The translations under genes and the position numbers were made by a program. From Paraburkholderia xenovorans LB400 (lineage in GTDB: Bacteria > Pseudomonadota > Gammaproteobacteria > Burkholderiales > Burkholderiaceae): a DNA stretch of 64,000 nucleotides. Shown piece by piece: positions 43,030 to 51,304 of the stretch. Location of the stretch: assembly GCF_000013645.1 (NCBI RefSeq), contig NC_007952.1, forward strand, positions 1,364,001 to 1,428,000. Direction: 5' to 3'. Every line of letters starts with the position of its first letter. Positions within the stretch are counted from its first letter, which is position 1. A model generated the notes under the pieces. That model did no database searches and had not been told where the DNA came from. It saw only the letters and a program-made list of their open reading frames with translations.

Positions 43030-44751
43030 ATGGCCCGCATTGTTCCCGACGACTGGAAGAGCCTCGCCGCCACCGGCGCGGCGGCCCGCGAGCGCGAAAC
43101 GCTGGCGTTGCTGGAAGAAGCGCTTCCCGAGGGCTACACCGTCTATCACGGCGTGCACTGGACACGTCTGAGCCAGAACTTCTCGGTGTTCGGCGAAGCG
43201 GATTTCGTGATCGTCAGCCCGGCCGGGCGCGTGATGATCGTCGAACAGAAAACCGGCTTCCTGCGCGAAACGCCGAAAGGACTGGTCAAGGTTCATCTGC
43301 AGACCGAGCGCAACGTGGCGATCGCGCTTGCGCACACCGTCGAAAGTCTGCACCGGCGCTTTACCGCGGCATTCGGCGCGGGCACGTATTTCATCGAGGA
43401 ACTGCTGTATTGCCCCGATCACATCGTCAAGGACGCGGCGATTGCCGGCGTGAATCCCGCCCGGATCGTCGACGCGACGCGCAAGGACAGGCTCGCGGCG
43501 GTCATCCGCGAAGCCTTGCCGGCCGATGAGCCGCGCCTTGCCAGCGCGCCGAAAATCCATCACTTTTTCGCCGACGAACTGGCGCTCACGCCCGACGCCA
43601 GCGCGCTGCTCGGGCAGGCGGGCACACTCGTTACGCGTCTGGCGGGCGGTCTCGCGACGTGGGCGAGGCGGCTCGAGTTCTCGCCGTTCCGGCTGCGGGT
43701 GGTCGGCACGGCAGGCTCCGGCAAGACGCAACTCGCCGTGCAGGTCATGAAAGACGCGGTGGCGCGCGGCCAGCGGCCGTTATACGTGTGCTTCAACCGG
43801 CCGCTGGCGGACCACATAGCCCGGGTCGCGCCGCCCGAAGCGAAGGTGGCGAACTATCACCAGCTATGCGACTGGATTGCGCGTGATGCGGGCCGCGAGC
43901 CGGATTTCCAGGCGGGCGGCGTGTCGCCCAACGGGACTTCCCTCGCGGCGTTCGATCAGCTCGAAACGATTTTCGCCGAAACGCCGATCGGCCCGCGCTG
44001 GCAATTCGACGTGCTGATCGTGGACGAAGGCCAGGATTTCCAGCAGCCGTGGGTCACCGCACTCGAGCGCCTGTTGCGCCCAGGCGCCGCGTGGTGGTGG
44101 CTCGAAGACCCGCTACAGAATCTGTATATGCGTGAACCGGTCGCGCTGCCCGGTTGGACCACGCTGAAGGAGACCACGAACTATCGCAGCCCGCGCGACA
44201 TTCTCGATTATGTGCGCGACGTGGTCGGCGCCTCGGTGCCGGTCGCCGCGGCGCTCGCCTCAGGCAGTCCGTTCGACGGCTCCGATATTTCGCTCTCCGT
44301 GTACGACGAGGCCAATGCAGCCGAGGGCAGCATCGAGGCGACCAAGCGCGCGATCACCCAGGCGCTCTCGCTCGGCTTTCGCAAGCAGGACATCGTCGTG
44401 CTGTCGTTTCGCGGCCGCGAAGGCTCGGCGATGACCGCGCTGGATCACCTCGGGCCGCATCGGCTGCGCAGTTTCACGGGCAAGTACGATATGTTCGGCA
44501 ACCCGGAGTACCGCGAAGGGGACGTGCTGTTCGAGTCGATCTACCGCTTCAAGGGGCAAGCCGCGCCGTGCGTGATTTTAACCGAGGTCGACTTCGAGAA
44601 CTTCGACGAACGCATCGCGCGCAAACTGTTCGTCGGTGCCACGCGCGCGACGATAAAGCTGATCGTCGTGGCGTCGCAGCGGGCCGCGCGGCATCTGCAT
44701 TTGCGCGGCGGCAAGGAGGCGAGGGAAGCGAAAGACGGGCGGGAAGCTTAG
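43030..44751 (+). CDS. NERD-domain nuclease-helicase (UvrD-like)
   Basis: The 573-residue protein joins an N-terminal NERD nuclease-like domain (about 20-130; GEADFVIV with D58 and VEQKTG with E72 and K74) to an SF1 helicase-like ATPase. Walker A is GTAGSGKT (226-233) and Walker B is VDEGQD (331-336). The C-terminus has LFVGATRATIKLIVV, the UvrD_C_2 end. Such proteins are DNA repair or defence helicases; function here is not known. The start MARIVPDDW follows GAGG; frames extending to 41923 run through other genes and are rejected. It converges with the phosphoribosyltransferase-HAD gene. Confidence 0.85.
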   Translation: MARIVPDDWKSLAATGAAARERETLALLEEALPEGYTVYHGVHWTRLSQNFSVFGEADFVIVSPAGRVMIVEQKTGFLRETPKGLVKVHLQTERNVAIALAHTVESLHRRFTAAFGAGTYFIEELLYCPDHIVKDAAIAGVNPARIVDATRKDRLAAVIREALPADEPRLASAPKIHHFFADELALTPDASALLGQAGTLVTRLAGGLATWARRLEFSPFRLRVVGTAGSGKTQLAVQVMKDAVARGQRPLYVCFNRPLADHIARVAPPEAKVANYHQLCDWIARDAGREPDFQAGGVSPNGTSLAAFDQLETIFAETPIGPRWQFDVLIVDEGQDFQQPWVTALERLLRPGAAWWWLEDPLQNLYMREPVALPGWTTLKETTNYRSPRDILDYVRDVVGASVPVAAALASGSPFDGSDISLSVYDEANAAEGSIEATKRAITQALSLGFRKQDIVVLSFRGREGSAMTALDHLGPHRLRSFTGKYDMFGNPEYREGDVLFESIYRFKGQAAPCVILTEVDFENFDERIARKLFVGATRATIKLIVVASQRAARHLHLRGGKEAREAKDGREA

Positions 44752-44822
44752 GGGCCGCTCAGGTCCGGCCCGGACGCTCGGCACGCCCGTGCCAGTCGGT
44801 CACACAGACCGCTCGGTCCTGC

Positions 44823-45770
44823 TCAAACCCACGCGCGCGCGCCCACCAGCATGCCGGTTTGCGTGTGCGCGTCCCACCAGATCACGCGCAACAGCGGTGC
44901 CTGCTGAGCGATCAGCAGCGCCTGCACCGGATCGCTCTCGATGAAATGCGTGACACCGCCGCGCAATGCGGCCGTGGCCTTGTGAGCGGCGCTGCCGGCT
45001 GGGCTTTCATCGTGCGTGTCGGGCGTGCGCATCGTCAGCTGCAGATGGCCGAAGCCGTGCCGTGCGAGCCACGCCTCGGTGCGCGCGCGATCCACTTCCG
45101 GTCGGCCGGTGATGATCGTCCGGACCCGCTGCAGGTCGATGCCGGGCAGCACGTCGAACGGCAGCAGGGCATCGCGCTCGGCGAGCGCGGCGGCCAGATC
45201 TTCGTCATAGCGGGCGAGCGGGACGTCGGGCAGCAGAATGCCGTCGAGGTCGATCGCATAGGTGGCGTATTCGTGATCGTCCGCCATCGCGGGCGCCTCG
45301 CCGGCTTCGACGCGCGCCCAGTCTTCGCGATAACGCTCGGTGTAGGCCTGGCGCTCCCACGGAAACAGGGCGAAGTAGCCGCGCGCGTCGATCGCGTAGT
45401 CCGGTTGCGTGCGGCTCAGGTCGTCCACGGCGCCGGTCAGCGTCCTGACCACGAGGCCCTGCCGCTGAAGAAACGCGATGCAATCCGTCAGCGTAAAACC
45501 GCGCCCCGCGATGTCCTCGCACAGCAGCACGACCGAGCCCGAGGGCGGGATCGGCAGCGTCGAATCCCATGCAACCGTGCGCGCCGCGCGGTCGTAGCGC
45601 AGGAACGCGACCGGCGTGCCGACGGCGTGCGACACCATCAGCGCGAGCGGCGCGCCGCCGCGCAGAATGCCGATCGCCATCGTGAAACGCTCGGCCAGCA
45701 AGGCGGGTTGCAGCGACTCGATCCAGTGATCGAGCTGTTCGTACGTCAGGGGCAAAACCGGCTTGTTCAT
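44823..45770 (-). CDS. Phosphoribosyltransferase-HAD hydrolase fusion
   Basis: The 315-residue protein has two domains. The N-terminal part (about 1-135) is a type I phosphoribosyltransferase with ILRGGAPLA and the PRPP loop CEDIAGRGFT (84-93). The C-terminal part (about 168-310) has the HAD motif I IDLDGIL with D174 and D176, motif II TIITGRP, a motif III lysine region HKATAAL and an acidic motif IV FIESDP. The pairing suggests nucleotide or phosphoribosyl metabolism in which one domain makes or takes what the other dephosphorylates. It could be a housekeeping salvage enzyme of Burkholderia. The order of reactions cannot be read from sequence. Confidence 0.82.
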   Translation of the reverse strand: MNKPVLPLTYEQLDHWIESLQPALLAERFTMAIGILRGGAPLALMVSHAVGTPVAFLRYDRAARTVAWDSTLPIPPSGSVVLLCEDIAGRGFTLTDCIAFLQRQGLVVRTLTGAVDDLSRTQPDYAIDARGYFALFPWERQAYTERYREDWARVEAGEAPAMADDHEYATYAIDLDGILLPDVPLARYDEDLAAALAERDALLPFDVLPGIDLQRVRTIITGRPEVDRARTEAWLARHGFGHLQLTMRTPDTHDESPAGSAAHKATAALRGGVTHFIESDPVQALLIAQQAPLLRVIWWDAHTQTGMLVGARAWV

Positions 45771-46002
45771 GACTCGTAGGGCGGCGCGTGGCGCGTGTGA
45801 GGCGAGTTTCTCTGGCGCGGGCGCAGCTTGCGGTGCTCGCGCGGCCGCGGCTCCTCGTTTTTGAGACAGTGAATTTTGGCGATATTATGCATGCGGTTCA
45901 AAGATCGCGCGTCTGGGGCAACGGGTGGCGGGCGCGGCAACAGATCGGACCGGAGACTGTCCGGCCACCGGCAGCAGGATAGACAACGGAATAAAAAAGC
46001 AG

Positions 46003-46533
46003 ATGACCAAGTTGACCGCAGCGGTGAATGGCAGGAAACGTGCGATCTGGGCCGCGGGCCTCGTTCTCTCACTGGCCGCATGGAGCGCGCAGGCCCAGCC
46101 GGATCCTCTGCCTTTATCGCTCGACGTGCGCGGCAAGATCGGCAAGACTACCGATGCGTCGCACCAGACGTACCATTTCACCGAGGCTCAACTGCTCGCA
46201 CTGCCGGTCCATACGATCACGACCGCGACCACCTGGACGCCGCGTTCCACCTTCACAGGACCGCTGCTGGCGGATATTCTGAAGACGGTTGGTGCGTCTG
46301 GCAGCCAGATCGAAATCCACTCGCTCGACGACTACACCTACACCATTCCGGTGTCGGACTGCGATCGTTATGGCGTGATCGTCGCATACAGCATGAACGG
46401 CCGGCGTCTGAAGATCAGCGACTTCGGGCCGCTGTTCCTCATCTACCCGCGCGATGCGTTCCCCGATGAACTCAAGGGCGCCTCGGGCGATTCGAAATTC
46501 GTATGGCAGATCAAGGCCCTCATCGTCAAATAG
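46003..46533 (+). CDS. Secreted oxidoreductase molybdopterin-fold protein
   Basis: The 176-residue protein has a signal peptide (RKRAIWAAGLVLSLAAWSAQA) and a mature part resembling small YedY-like molybdopterin-fold proteins: LSLDVRGKIG, FTGPLLADILKTVGA and YRDAFPDEL-like (here YPRDAFPDEL). The catalytic cysteine of sulfite-oxidase-type enzymes is not obvious; the one cysteine is in VSDCDRYG. It may therefore be a sensor or ligand-binding module. Its end overlaps the start of the hybrid histidine kinase gene by 31 bp, so it is probably the periplasmic partner of that kinase. Confidence 0.75.
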   Translation: MTKLTAAVNGRKRAIWAAGLVLSLAAWSAQAQPDPLPLSLDVRGKIGKTTDASHQTYHFTEAQLLALPVHTITTATTWTPRSTFTGPLLADILKTVGASGSQIEIHSLDDYTYTIPVSDCDRYGVIVAYSMNGRRLKISDFGPLFLIYPRDAFPDELKGASGDSKFVWQIKALIVK

Positions 46534-48344
46534 CGCGCCGTCCGTGGCGCCGTGTCCTCTACGTGCTGATCTGGCTGACCGCGCTGGCGGCGCCGGCCGG
46601 CGCGATCGGCTACCTGTTGTACGCGAATCTGCTCAACACGCGCGCCACCGAGCAGTTGACCGGTTCTTACGACGGCTTCTACTGGGACGCCGCGCAGTTG
46701 CAGATCGCCTACGCGCGCTTCGAGAATCAGCTGCTGCTGTATCAGTCGGGCGTCGACGACGACTATGCGCGGCTGATGCTGCGTTACCAGTTGCTGCAAT
46801 CGAAACTCCACGTGATGGCGGGCTCGACGCGCCGGTTGACCACGCAGCTCTCGCTGCTGCAAAGACAACTGGACGAAATTCATTCGCTCGACCGGCTGCT
46901 CAGCGGTATCGCACCTGAAGTCGATGCGTTGCCGAAAGACCGCGGCGAGGCCAATCAGATCGTCGCGCAACTGCGCGAGCACTGGAACGAGGTCAACGAT
47001 CTCGCGTTGAGCCGGCGCCTTACCGACGTCGCCGACCGTGAAGCGATGAACCGCGATTTCATCGACAAGCGCCGCATGCTGTTCGCCGGCGGCCTGTTGC
47101 TGCTGTTGCTATCGGCGGCGGCGACGCTGCTGCTCGTGTTGAACGGGCGGCGCCGCACGCGTTTGATGCGCCAGCAGCACGCGGCGCTCGAAGCCGAGCA
47201 CCAGGCGAGCCGCGCGGCGCGCGAGGCCAGTCACGCCAAGGACGCGTTTCTCGGCATGATCAGTCACGAACTGCGCACGCCGTTGCATGCCATCGTGTCG
47301 TCGATCGAATTGCTGGGCTTCAACTATCACTCCGAGGCGGACCGCAAGGTGATCCAGCGGCTCGACACCGCGGCGCGGCATCTGGAAGCGCAGATGAAGG
47401 ACCTGACCGACTACGCGCGCCTCGGTGCCGGCAAGCTCGAATTGCGTCATGAGCATTTCGAGCCGCGCGAGCTGCTGGCGTCGATCGTCGATGAACACGC
47501 AATGTCCGCTGCCGCGCGCGGTCTGCGGCTCGAAAGCGAGGCGAGCGGCGCGCACGGCCTGGTCGATTCCGATCCGCACCGGATCCGGCAGATCGTCAAT
47601 AACCTCGTGACCAACGCGATCCGCTACACCGAGACCGGCACCGTGCGGGTGCTGTTGCGGCAGCAGCCGGCGCTGCTGGTCTTCGTGGTCAGCGACACGG
47701 GGCCGGGCGTGCCGCATGCGCAGATTCCGCTCATCTTCCAGGAGTTCACGCAGTTGGACTCGTCGCGCACGCGCCGCTTCGAAGGCGCGGGGATGGGGCT
47801 GACGATCGTGCAGGGGCTCGTCAAGCTGTTCGGCGGCACCGTCGAGGTGGCGAGCAAGGTGGGTGAGGGCACGACGTTCACCGTCACGATTCCGGTCACG
47901 CCGGTCGCCGCCAGGCAGCCGCCGGACGTGGCGGCGCGCACCGAGCCTCGCGGTGCGCGTCCGTGCGTGCTGATCGTCGACGACAACCGCCTGATTCGCG
48001 AGTCGCTCGGCGAAATGGTCGCGTACATGGATTTCGATGCGCACACCGTCGCCAATGCCGACGACGCGCTCGCCTGGCTCGACGCGCGCCGCTGCGACGT
48101 GGTGCTGCTCGATCTGCATATGCCCGGGCGCGACGGCTATACGTTTCTCGCGGACTTCGCCGCGCGCGGCGGGCCGTCCGCGGGCGTGCCGGTGATCGTG
48201 GTCAGCGCGTACGCGCCGGACGAGGGAACGGAGGATGGCGCCGGCTCGCAGCAGCCGTTCTTCGATGCGTTATTGAAGCCGGTGCATTACGAGGAACTCC
48301 GCAGCGCGTTGCAGCGGGCTCTGGCTTCGCCGCATACGGTGTGA
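46503..48344 (+). CDS. Hybrid sensor histidine kinase
   Basis: The 613-residue inner-membrane kinase has a first helix at about 18-41, a periplasmic sensor of about 150 residues without a recognised fold, and a second helix near 192-213. The kinase core has H255 in SHELRTPLHA, N367 in NNLVTNAIRY, DTGPG at 398-402 and GAGMGL at 428-433. A C-terminal receiver domain has D537 in VVLLDLHMPG. It overlaps the upstream molybdopterin-fold gene by 31 bp and faces a BetR-REC regulator gene 35 bp downstream on the other strand. The three likely form a signalling unit. The phosphate target after the receiver is unknown. Confidence 0.92.
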   Translation: MADQGPHRQIARRPWRRVLYVLIWLTALAAPAGAIGYLLYANLLNTRATEQLTGSYDGFYWDAAQLQIAYARFENQLLLYQSGVDDDYARLMLRYQLLQSKLHVMAGSTRRLTTQLSLLQRQLDEIHSLDRLLSGIAPEVDALPKDRGEANQIVAQLREHWNEVNDLALSRRLTDVADREAMNRDFIDKRRMLFAGGLLLLLLSAAATLLLVLNGRRRTRLMRQQHAALEAEHQASRAAREASHAKDAFLGMISHELRTPLHAIVSSIELLGFNYHSEADRKVIQRLDTAARHLEAQMKDLTDYARLGAGKLELRHEHFEPRELLASIVDEHAMSAAARGLRLESEASGAHGLVDSDPHRIRQIVNNLVTNAIRYTETGTVRVLLRQQPALLVFVVSDTGPGVPHAQIPLIFQEFTQLDSSRTRRFEGAGMGLTIVQGLVKLFGGTVEVASKVGEGTTFTVTIPVTPVAARQPPDVAARTEPRGARPCVLIVDDNRLIRESLGEMVAYMDFDAHTVANADDALAWLDARRCDVVLLDLHMPGRDGYTFLADFAARGGPSAGVPVIVVSAYAPDEGTEDGAGSQQPFFDALLKPVHYEELRSALQRALASPHTV

Positions 48345-48379
48345 TGCGAAGCAGACCGCTTGAGACCGCCTGCGGCCGC

Positions 48380-49234
48380 TTACGGCCGGTTCAACCGCTT
48401 CGACAGATCGGCCACCAGAATCGCCATGCGCGCAGGCTTTTCATAGCACGCGACGTCGTAATTGCGGATCACCTGGCTGATCTCCGACTCGCTGGCCTTG
48501 CCCGTCAGCAATTCGCCGGTCAGCACGAAAATCGGCGCGTCCGGGTTTTCCGAGCCGCGCACCGCGCGAATCGCGGCCGCCGAGGTCTGCGAGCCGAACA
48601 GCCAGTCGATCACGACACCGTCGAACACCTGGGCTTGCAGTTGTTCGGCGAACGCCGCCAGTCCGTAGATCGCGACCGCCGCGAAGCCGCTGCGCTCCAG
48701 ATAGTCGCGCAGGTTGTCGGCGCTTGCCTGATCGTCGTCGACCACGGCGATGGTCGGCTTGTCGGTTTCGGCGCGGCGCGGATAGATCTCGATCTTGTGA
48801 ACCTCGTACGCGCTCTGGTAAAGCGTGCCGTCGTGACGCGCCACGCGCCATTGACCGAGCCTCGCGTAGGCGACGAATTCGGGGCGGCTGCCCGCCTCGA
48901 GCGCGGCGCCGACCCAGGCCGTGCAGGCCAGTTCGATTGCGCCAATGCAGAACACGGCTTCCTGGGCGATCGCGCCGACCATGCCCGGATCGAGCGATTG
49001 CGCGCCGAACAGCTGGGCGGCCGGTTCGCCGAACACCTCGGCAACCTTCTTGATTTGCGAGAGAGTCCACGGGCTGTTGCCGCGCAGCTTGCGGTGCCCC
49101 TGTGAAAAACTCAGGTCGAGAATGCGGCACAGCTCCGTGGTCTGCTGGCGCTTGCCGATTCCGTGCCGGCTCATCAACTCGCGCACGCGCTCGGCGACTG
49201 CGATGGAGTCAGGTGAGTGTGTTTCGTTGGCCAT
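48380..49234 (-). CDS. BetR-domain DNA-binding protein with C-terminal receiver domain
   Basis: The 284-residue protein has an N-terminal BetR-like helix-turn-helix (about 10-70; SVAERVRELM-like start, here IAVAERVRELMSRHG, then SFSQGHRKLRGNSPWTLSQIKKVAE). A middle part of about 85 residues contains two cysteines. The C-terminal receiver domain has D166-D167 and D210 in GVVIDWLFG, and the end lysine in CYEKPARM. The order, DNA-binding first and receiver last, is the reverse of typical regulators. It is convergent with the hybrid kinase gene and is the obvious response partner. Confidence 0.85.
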   Translation of the reverse strand: MANETHSPDSIAVAERVRELMSRHGIGKRQQTTELCRILDLSFSQGHRKLRGNSPWTLSQIKKVAEVFGEPAAQLFGAQSLDPGMVGAIAQEAVFCIGAIELACTAWVGAALEAGSRPEFVAYARLGQWRVARHDGTLYQSAYEVHKIEIYPRRAETDKPTIAVVDDDQASADNLRDYLERSGFAAVAIYGLAAFAEQLQAQVFDGVVIDWLFGSQTSAAAIRAVRGSENPDAPIFVLTGELLTGKASESEISQVIRNYDVACYEKPARMAILVADLSKRLNRP

Positions 49235-49751
49235 ACTGCGTGAGAATCCGCCGTCTTAAAGGGTACTGGGAGCGCGATACGACAGGCGCAACACGGCCAT
49301 GCACATTCGATGCGCATTGGCGCGGCTACGCAGGGGACAGCAAATGTACCGTAAAAAGTATCGCAGTCTGCAGTTTTGTTGACCGCCGCAAAGCCCGTTG
49401 GTGCGAGAGTCGGAACGGACCGGCGCGGCGATGTTTTTATGCATGGAGCATCAAAACGTATTTTACCGAGTACCGGGGAAGCCGCGCTGCATCGGCGGAG
49501 AAATATGTCTGCGCCGATGTCTGCGCCGATGTCTCCGGCGCGGCAGGCGCTCCGGAATGCCTGGCCGGCGGGCAGCCGTTGCGCGGCCATTGGGCCGATA
49601 TCTGCGTCGCGAATCAAGTGCCGATATCGTCCGTGACGGATAAACGGTGCTTCATTCGCTTCCGCGCCCGCACCGGCCTTGGGCACCAGGGCATTGCGAA
49701 CCGCCGGGCCGCCTGCGAAGATTATGTCCACACTTAAAACCCGCCAGTCTG
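49235..49751. other. Intergenic region between the BetR regulator and the flavoprotein gene
   Basis: About 515 bp without a supported gene, likely holding divergent promoters. A direct repeat of GATGTCTGCGCC occurs twice near 49505-49533. Overlapping open frames in several phases show no ribosome site and no coding pattern. Confidence 0.45.
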
Positions 49752-51092
49752 ATGACCACCACTTACCCGCTGCACGCGAACTTCACGCCCGCTGACCAGG
49801 TGTTCCCGAAACATGCCGACGTGGTGATCGCCGGCGCCGGCATCATGGGCTGCGCGGCCGCCTACTATCTGGCGCGCCGCGGGCTCTCGGTGGTGGTGCT
49901 CGACAAATCGCGGATTGCCGGGCAGCAGTCGTCGCGGGCGTGGGGATTCGTGCGCCAGCAGGGCCGTGAAGCCGCCGAAGTGCCGCTGATGATGGCCGGC
50001 ATCAAGCTGTGGGAGAAACTCGAAAGCGAGCTGGATTTCGACCTCGAATGGCGTCAGGGCGGCTGTCTCTACGTGGCGACCGGCGAAGAAGACTGGAGCT
50101 CGTTCCAGCAATGGATGGAGGTCGCGCGTCAATACGGGCTGGATACCCGCACGATCGAGCGCAAGCAGATCGACACGGTCGTGACCGGCATGCAAGGTCC
50201 GGCGCTCGGCGGCCTCTACACCCCGAGCGACGGTCAGGCGGAGCCGCGCCGCGTCGCGGCCGCCTTCGCGGCGCGGGCGGCCGAAGCCGGCGCGCTGTTT
50301 TTCGAAGGCTGCGGGGTGATCGGCGTCGAGCGCGCGGGCGGCGCGATTGCCGGCGTGGTGACCGAGCGCGGCACGCTGCGCACTTCGCGCTTCATCTGCG
50401 CGGCCGGCGCGAGCAGCTGGCGTCTGCTCGAAACGCTCGGGCTCGAACTGCCGCAACAGGCTGTGCGCGGCACCTGCATGCGCACCAATCCGCTGCCGCG
50501 CATCACCGCATCGACGTTCTGGGGGCACGGTCTGGGCGTGCGGCAACGCGCGAACGGCGCGATCAATCTCGCCGACGACATGCAGGTCGACGTCGATATG
50601 ACGCTCGGCCATTTCCGCGCGCTCAAATGGTTTCTGCCGGAGTTGTGGGCGCAGCGCGAGAAATTCAGCTTCCATCTGAACGGCGCGTGTCTGCGCGATC
50701 TGCGCGACCGTCTGCCGGGCGGCGTGCCGGAAAACGAACGTGTGCTGCATCCGCGCGATCCGAACCCGCAGCCGAACGGGCGTCACGCGCCGGACGCGCT
50801 GAAAAAACTGCGCGCCCTGTTTCCCGCGTTGAAAGACGCGCAGGTGGTCGAATCGTGGGCCGGCCTGATCGACGTGCTGCCCGACGGCATTCCGGTGATC
50901 GACGCGCCAGCGCAGGTCAGCGGTCTGACGATCGCCACCGGCTTTTGCGGCCACGGTTTCGCGATGGGACCGATTGTCGGCAAACTGCTCGCGGAACTGA
51001 ACGATGGCGGCGAGGCGTCGCTCGATCTGTCGGCGTTCCGGTTGCAGCGTTTCTTCGACGGCACGATGCAGCGGCCGCGCAGCATGCTGTAG
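49752..51092 (+). CDS. FAD-dependent oxidoreductase, amino-acid dehydrogenase (DadA) type
   Basis: The 446-residue flavoenzyme has the FAD motif VVIAGAGIMGCAAAYYLARRG near residue 24 (quoted in part) and the family segment SSRAWGFVRQQGRE, and ends with LTIATGFCGHGFAMGP, typical of the DAO/DadA group. It would oxidise an amine or amino acid, with FAD as cofactor, in the cytoplasm or at the inner membrane. The start at 49752 lacks a strong ribosome site, but upstream sequence does not fit the family. It stands alone; the toxin-like pseudogene follows at 51305. Confidence 0.88.
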   Translation: MTTTYPLHANFTPADQVFPKHADVVIAGAGIMGCAAAYYLARRGLSVVVLDKSRIAGQQSSRAWGFVRQQGREAAEVPLMMAGIKLWEKLESELDFDLEWRQGGCLYVATGEEDWSSFQQWMEVARQYGLDTRTIERKQIDTVVTGMQGPALGGLYTPSDGQAEPRRVAAAFAARAAEAGALFFEGCGVIGVERAGGAIAGVVTERGTLRTSRFICAAGASSWRLLETLGLELPQQAVRGTCMRTNPLPRITASTFWGHGLGVRQRANGAINLADDMQVDVDMTLGHFRALKWFLPELWAQREKFSFHLNGACLRDLRDRLPGGVPENERVLHPRDPNPQPNGRHAPDALKKLRALFPALKDAQVVESWAGLIDVLPDGIPVIDAPAQVSGLTIATGFCGHGFAMGPIVGKLLAELNDGGEASLDLSAFRLQRFFDGTMQRPRSML

Positions 51093-51304
51093 ACCTTACC
51101 CGTAAGCGCCGCTTCACGCGTCATTTCGGACATCACCACTGCATGGCGCCGCCCTTGCGATGCAAGCGGCAGCGTCCTGCATTACCTTCTGCAACCTTCG
51201 TCGGGTTTTCATCTCTCCAGCGGGACATTGGTGCGGCATGGCAGACCGTCGCCCGACCGTCCCGCATTTCCGGTGCTGTCATCACAATGGAGGGAGAGCA
51301 GTCC

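Noticed and set aside
49647..49751. Upstream extension of the flavoprotein gene
   Set aside because: The 35 extra residues have no similarity to the family start, and MTTTYPL gives the expected length.
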